DNA of 64,000 nt from Mycogone perniciosa. Taxonomy: Eukaryota; Ascomycota; Sordariomycetes; Hypocreales; Hypocreaceae. Under the pieces are notes generated by a model. The model was not told the DNA's origin and did no database searches. It worked only from the letters and a program-made list of their open reading frames with translations. Where the stretch lies: the NCBI GenBank assembly GCA_025331125.1, contig JAOALB010000004.1, positions 372,001 to 436,000 on the forward strand. The letters run 5' to 3'. This document shows, in pieces, positions 59,419 to 64,000 of the stretch (position 1 is the stretch's first letter; each line of letters starts with the position of its first letter). Both the position numbers and the translations under genes were made by a program.

Positions 59419-59991
59419 ATGGAACAACAACTCTCCGAATCGGAGTGCGAAGCGATACGGCGAATAGCCGCCGACGGGCTCATGGGAGATCTCCAGAAGT
59501 TAGCGACATACAAGCCCTTTGACCTAAAAAACACTCTCGAATCGATCAAGAAGTGTTGCGTCGAACTCGAGGAGCCGCTTAAGAGGGTCGCGGCTTGGGA
59601 AGAACATCCGGCGGGTAAAGAATGGCCTTACCAAGCATACTTCAAAGAAGTGAGTGTCAAATTTGAGGCCGTCGCCGCAAAAATCTCTCAGCAAGAAGAC
59701 GAGCATGTGATTCGCGCTTTCGAGAATGACCCTGATCTTCTGAAGTGGAAGATGAGGCTGCTGGACGGCACGCTCAAGAGCATCGTGTCAGGCTTGAACT
59801 GGCGTATGTTCACCCCGTAATTCCCCCGCCTCTTTGGACATACTTTGTCAATGATGATGCTGATTATTTTGAACTGTTTAGTCCCGCTGCCTCAGATAGA
59901 CCTGGACCTACATGTGTCAACCGTACAGACACAAGTGGAGAGAGTGTTCACAAAAACTGCTGAACTACTAGAGTTATGGGATAAAGCATGA
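59419..59991 (+). CDS. Small all-helical protein of unknown function
   Basis: Exon 1 (59419-59803) and exon 2 (59882-59991) flank a 78-nt intron (GTATGT...TTTAG) and give 164 aa. The sequence is rich in Glu, Lys and Leu with clear heptad-like spacing ('LKNTLESIKKCCVELEEPLK', 'VERVFTKTAELLELWDKA'). It has no signal peptide, membrane span or cysteine pattern. Exon 2 preserves both the frame and the amphipathic character, which is good evidence that the gene is real. I do not recognise a family. It sits 830 bp after the zinc-finger gene and immediately before the MITE. It could be a small adaptor or coiled-coil partner of the neighbouring accessory genes; that is speculation. Confidence 0.55.
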
Positions 59992-60011
59992 TCTTCAGGA
60001 GTCTATACTCC

Positions 60012-60547
60012 GTACGAAGGTTGAGTCGCAAAGAAAGGCCGCGCCTCACAACGGATATACCCTTGCAATACAGTATTAAATTACTGGCTTACACACAGTA
60101 TAAGTCCTTCTTCATTTCTGGCCAAATCTCTGCCAATCTTCATACTTTATACTTTATTAAATAATATTATTTATCGTTAAATTAATAATATCTTAAAAAT
60201 AAAGCTAAATAGTTAAAGTACTGATAGTTACAATTAATCGGTATAGAGTACGGAGTAGAAGTAGTAGAGTAATATTAGCGATAGCGACAGCGACTGACAG
60301 CGACTTAAAAAATTGCTTATTGGCCTAATATTAGGAGATCTGCTTAAAATAAAGGTAAAATCTACAGGGAAATATATTATAAAATACATATACGCGCGCG
60401 CATTTACGCAATTGAGGTATTCTATATTTATAAATACTACTGCTCCCAGGCGCTTGTTGCATTTCGGAAGACTAAACTGTTATACTGTGTAGCAGGGGTG
60501 CTGGCAGTTATGAGGCGCGGCCTTTCTTTGCGACTCAACCTTCGTAC
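60012..60547. mobile_element. MITE with perfect 37-bp terminal inverted repeats
   Basis: Bases 60012-60048 and 60511-60547 are exact inverse copies over 37 bp, starting GTACGAAGGTTGAGTCGC. The repeats are GC-rich while the roughly 460-bp interior is strongly AT-rich and has no open frame. If the element proper begins at CGAAGG, it is flanked by TA on both sides. That is the target-site duplication of the Tc1/mariner (Fot1/Pot2-like) superfamily. It would then be a non-autonomous derivative mobilised by a transposase elsewhere. It lies about 20 bp past the stop codon of the small helical protein gene. The perfect repeats suggest recent activity. Confidence 0.85.
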
Positions 60548-61316
60548 ATAGATAGTACCTAGCTACTAGTACTACTTCGTACTAGTTTGTGCAAAATTAG
60601 TTCGAAATTATGTCAGCAGCAATGGGACTGATAAATTACTTTGGCCGCACCCAATTTTTGCATCTTTCGACTTTGTCTACTTTGCAGTCATTTGCGCGAA
60701 TAGCGAAGACAGCGATCCGATAATCCGGGTCCAGCGCCTTAATTAAAGGCCTTCGCCGCATCTGCAATCGCGGCGCCACAGCTCGAACAACTGGGAGCCA
60801 TTGTGATTTGGCCTTGGAGAAACAAGTCACCTCCACGCAGCACCTAGTCCCTAGCCAGGAAGCATCTTGTACACTGCAGGAACTGGGCATAGAGTGCCAG
60901 ATATTGCTACCTATCGATAGGTGTATATACGACGATCTCGCAATGGCTCAATTCTCCAGGTTTCCAATCAATACCCGTTTATTCCATACTACTACTATGT
61001 ACCATGCATGCATGCCCTGACAGCCTAGCTACTCGCTTTGGCAACTGAGAGGCGTTCCCCATACGTTCTCGGTAATTGGTCCATCGGGCAAAGAGCAACT
61101 TTTACGATTCCGATTAAGCCGGAGCGTCATTTGCCATCCTCTTGCTGAAAGGCGAAAGGTGCATAGTTGAAGCTTGACTTTGTGGATCGAACACTCCCCT
61201 TGTGTGATGCTGTACTTGAGCTGGATGGAGAGAGGAACGCGGAAAGACGCGAATCCTCTTGTATCTTCTGCCTTTGTTCTCGACCTTATCGTAGCACTGC
61301 AGCCAGCCAGCCACAT
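60548..61316. other. Intergenic, no gene supported
   Basis: About 770 bp between the MITE and the Ies6 stop codon. Frames on both strands are short and mutually overlapping, and no domain is seen. The right half is probably the 3' flank of the Ies6 gene. Confidence 0.45.
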
Positions 61317-61889
61317 TCACTTAAGCACCGTGTGCGCACCTCGAGCTGCGAGGAATTGTTCTGCAGAGCTCTGCGGCAATGACCTAATTAATGTGAACAC
61401 CTCCTTGTTATGATATCGTAACCGAGTCTTCGGATCCATGTATGGTGCTGGAAGGCCTGTAACATCGCAGTAGTGCTTGGCGTGTGCCAGCGATGGCGCC
61501 GACTCGATATTGGTGTACGTCGCGCTCGGTGCTGAGACGGCTCCGCCAGGCAGTTTCAGGGTTTTTTCTAGCACGAGCTTCGACAGGCTACGCGATGCCT
61601 GAGCAAGATTCGGTTGCTGGTTGCCATTGTTACTCGTCGCGGGCGTTGAGGTGCCACTGGTGGACAGGCCATCGTCGGCGGCTGGGGTTGCGTCGCCACT
61701 GATATCCTGAGGCGTGGCGAGAGCAGAGGCTTCTCTCTTGGATGCATCGCCCACAATGGCTTTGAGGTTCTTGTTTCGTCGCTGGTTCGGCTTCCAGTTC
61801 GGGTTGCGGAAGTTCTTGTGGATGGAATGGATATCGAGCTGTTCAATGAGTTGCTGGTGCGCGATCTGCGCTTCGGTTGGCGCGGCCAT
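61317..61889 (-). CDS. IES6: INO80 complex subunit Ies6 (YL1 C-terminal domain)
   Basis: A single exon of 190 aa. The N-terminal 'HKNFRNPNWKPNQRRNKNLK' is the conserved basic block of Ies6. The YL1-C domain is at the C-terminus: 'AKHYCDVTGLPAPYMDPKT' followed by 'RLRYHNKEVF'. The middle is a Ser/Thr/Ala-rich linker. Ies6 forms a module with Arp5 that couples the INO80 remodeller to nucleosomes in the nucleus. Its partner Arp5 is encoded 1.3 kb away on the other strand. Length is normal for fungi and there are no lesions. Confidence 0.92.
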   Translation of the reverse strand: MAAPTEAQIAHQQLIEQLDIHSIHKNFRNPNWKPNQRRNKNLKAIVGDASKREASALATPQDISGDATPAADDGLSTSGTSTPATSNNGNQQPNLAQASRSLSKLVLEKTLKLPGGAVSAPSATYTNIESAPSLAHAKHYCDVTGLPAPYMDPKTRLRYHNKEVFTLIRSLPQSSAEQFLAARGAHTVLK

Positions 61890-62153
61890 TTCGTTAATAA
61901 AAGCAGGCAGTTGTCAAGGAAAGGGGAAATTCCATGAGATGAGACGAGTGATTTGCTGACAGTGGTTCTTTTCAAGCTTACAGGAACCGAAGAGGTCTCT
62001 GAACCTTGATGGGAAAGTTGGTTGACACGGATGAAGCTCAGCCTCATCTCCTAGATGCTTAGTCATACATAACAAAGAGGCTTTGAGAACGACGCCACAG
62101 CACTCCATCTTGGAAGATCTAGCATTCGAGTCGAGTCAACAGTGTCATCAACA

Positions 62154-62646
62154 ATGGTAAGTAAGCCTGCAGTGAATTATGCGTTCCCTGAGCGTTCTCT
62201 TTTGAAGGTTTTTTTTTCAACTTACACCAAAATCAGGAAAGCCCACATGAGCATCAGCAGAATCTCCTGCTATCTCGTATCATCACCAACGTGGTACGCC
62301 TGCAGACCCATGGCCGATATTAAACCGCATGTCTAATTGATATAGGAAAAACTGAATGAAGCCGTCGTGGTGATGAACAAGAGTCTTCAGGTATAAAGTC
62401 ATTCCCCGCTTTTCTCTTTTTCTTTTCCTTTTTTTTTTGTAATTAGATCAGTCTGACGTGGGATTGGTAGGAAATCAACATCCAGAACATGAACGTGGAG
62501 CTTGTGGCTCAGATGTTCAAGAACTATCAATCCAACGTTCTGTTCCACCTAGAAGGTGAGTCGGGTCACCGTAGGTCACAAATTTTAGAGTTTTGGACGC
62601 TGATTTCTTCTTCGCAGCAACGGATAACCTGAAACCTCCGTCCTGA
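62154..62646 (+). CDS. DAD4: DASH complex subunit Dad4
   Basis: Five exons (62154-62156, 62237-62293, 62346-62390, 62471-62555, 62618-62646) give 72 aa, exactly the family size. Exon 1 is only the ATG, directly followed by GTAAGT. The rest reads 'ESPHEHQQNLLLSRIITNV', 'EKLNEAVVVMNKSLQ', 'EINIQNMNVELVAQMFKNYQ' and 'ATDNLKPPS', a near-perfect match to Dad4 as I recall it. Dad4 is part of the Dam1/DASH ring that links kinetochores to spindle microtubules. A 5-exon gene for 72 residues is extreme; gene finders may overlook it because no single frame is long. Confidence 0.93.
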
Positions 62647-63144
62647 GCCGGATCTTTGTACAGAGACCGAGTCGGAGCGGGCTCGATGCTGGAATGGCTT
62701 TGGTAGATGGCCTCGCTACTAGGTAGAGAACACACGCGAGCATGTCATGAAGTAATCAACTAGTACAAGTGAATTAAATAGATGCATGGAGGATTCTACT
62801 TTTCTCGATAATGATCACAAATTAAAACAAACCGGAGATCTCTTCGGAAGAGAAGTCAAAACATGATGCTGCATACTAGGAGTGACGCCCTTAGTGGGCT
62901 ACAATAGTATCTAGTGCTAGCAATCGACCCACAGCCTGTCAGTCCCATCTCCCGTCATCAGCCTCGTAGCCTCGCATTATCCCATTGAACTCAAAGCAAC
63001 CTCCAATACCCCAAGTGCCGTACCAATTGGCGGTCGCAAGCCTACTTGCTCTCCTGGCTCACCCAGTTGCGGTTCGAATCTCCCCCCCCAATATGATCTC
63101 TAATTCCTCTTCGTGAGACTCGTTCCAGCCACGCGACACGAATT
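62647..63144. other. Intergenic, promoter of ARP5
   Basis: About 500 bp between the Dad4 stop and the Arp5 ATG. A T-loop-like GGTTCGAATC at 63070-63079 does not fold into a tRNA. No gene is supported. Confidence 0.45.
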
Positions 63145-64000
63145 ATGGCGCCCTCCGCGATCGACAGCAAGGTTCCCGCGCGGCCTCGAGAGAAGACGTA
63201 CCCGCCAGCGAGGATCTTCCCCGTCAAAGAGACGCGGTTTGAGAAGTACATCGAACCTCAGAGTGACGGCCGCAAACGAGCTCGGGAGCAGCCTGATCGC
63301 GCTGCCATCGTCATTGATAATGGTCAGCTCTTCCGCGCGCGCCACCTGGGACGGGAAGATAGGTTGAGCGAGGCTGACGAGTGGAACTACAGGATCCTCC
63401 TCTGTTCGAGCAGGATGGTCATTTGAGTCCGCGCCGCGTCTCAACATCGCGCCCATAATGGCAAAGTATCGTGATCGAAAACTCGGCAAGACCTTCTCCT
63501 TTGCGGGCTCAGACTGCTACGCCGATACAACCGCGCGAGGCCATATTCGGAACGCATTCGAGGCTGGCACGGGCATTGTTAGCAACTGGGACGTCACGGA
63601 ACATGTCCTGGACTACATCTTCCTCAAGCTCGGCATGAACCAGGCAAACGGGTCCATCGACGTGCCGATTGTGATGACAGAAGCCGTCGCAAACTTGCCT
63701 TACTCAAGAAAATGCAGGCCGTCCAATACACCCCCGATGAATGCCAGCTGCAGGCTAACCTTTGGCGTTTAGCAATGACTGAAATCATTTTCGAGTGTTA
63801 CGGCGCACCCTCCCTGGCGTATGGTATCGATTCTCTATTCTCCTACAGGCACAACAAAGGGAAGACGGGGCTAGTCGTATCCTCCTCCCACACCTCCACA
63901 CATATAATACCAGTCTATAATTCGAAGGCCATGCTTGCTCAGGCAACAAGATTGAATTGGGGTGGCTACCATAACGCTGAGTACCTCCTCAAGCTCATCC
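63145..64000 (+). CDS. ARP5: Actin-related protein Arp5 (INO80 subunit), 5' part
   Basis: Exons 63145-63322, 63393-63713 and 63773 onward; the gene runs off the window. After a charged lead the actin fold begins with 'AIVIDNG' joined to 'SSSVRAGWSFE' by the first intron (donor GTCAGC). It continues with 'ARGHIRNAFEAGTGIVSNWD', 'VPIVMTEAVANLPYSRK', 'MTEIIFECYGAPSLAYGIDS' and 'GLVVSSSHTSTHIIPVYN'. This order is specific to Arp5. The second intron (63714-63772, 59 nt, branch GCTAAC, TTTAG) appears to use a GC donor, because only a cut after AAAAT restores the family sequence. Arp5 with Ies6 forms a regulatory module of the INO80 chromatin remodeller. Confidence 0.88.

Noticed and set aside
63060..63090. 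T-loop-like GGTTCGAATC suggesting a tRNA
   Set aside because: The flanking bases do not form the T stem (several mismatches), and no acceptor or anticodon arm can be built.

Overview
The window is nuclear DNA of a filamentous ascomycete (Pezizomycotina). The evidence is short spliceosomal introns (about 50-70 nt, GTAAGT/GTATGT donors, CTAAC/CTGAC branch sites) in most genes, dense genes on both strands without operons, and a fungus-specific repertoire: SUR7/PalI, DASH Dad4, sedolisin, AA11 LPMO, GH76 Dfg5/Dcw1, GPI-anchored cell-wall proteins, a LaeA-like methyltransferase and an NLR-like NACHT gene. A 9-bp motif TACTCCGTA (or its complement TACGGAGTA) is scattered only through noncoding DNA. 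I cannot name the species; a Sordariomycete is a weak guess.

Layout. 0.8-6.6 kb: an SS18/SSXT-like chromatin subunit, a GDSL (CE16-like) esterase and a dienelactone hydrolase, all minus strand. 6.6-10.2 kb is almost gene-free. 10.2-14.8 kb is an accessory secretome and secondary-metabolism patch: an AA11 LPMO with an apparently recent early stop, a LaeA-like methyltransferase broken by an in-frame TGA, and an intact sedolisin. 16.7-20.7 kb is a decayed NLR-like gene (alpha/beta-hydrolase, NACHT, nine HEAT-like repeats) with three independent lesions. 21.9-24.6 kb holds two divergent paralogous membrane proteins of unknown function. 25-28 kb has histidinol-phosphate aminotransferase and a GPI-anchored GH76 enzyme. 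30-33.6 kb holds two divergent members of one GPI-protein family, separated by repeat-rich DNA.

From 34 kb housekeeping genes dominate: an MscL-type mechanosensitive channel, a SUR7/PalI protein, a Rab-like GTPase, the Slh1/ASCC3 helicase, the SNARE Ykt6, a large disordered protein, profilin and Got1. 55-60 kb is a second accessory island: a DUF7580-type protein sharing a 267-bp divergent promoter with a C2H2 zinc-finger protein, a small helical protein, and a MITE with perfect 37-bp terminal inverted repeats. The window ends in core genes: Ies6 (INO80), Dad4 (DASH) and the 5' part of Arp5 (INO80).

Functional links. Ies6 and Arp5 are direct partners in INO80 and lie about 1.3 kb apart. Ykt6, Got1 and the Rab-like GTPase act in vesicle traffic; SUR7, GH76 and the GPI proteins act at the plasma membrane and wall; AA11, sedolisin and the GDSL esterase would degrade extracellular polymers. 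Two regions (16.7-20.7 and 55-60 kb) look like fungal self/non-self or immune-type accessory loci; this is inference. Gene models were assembled by hand from splice signals and reading frame.
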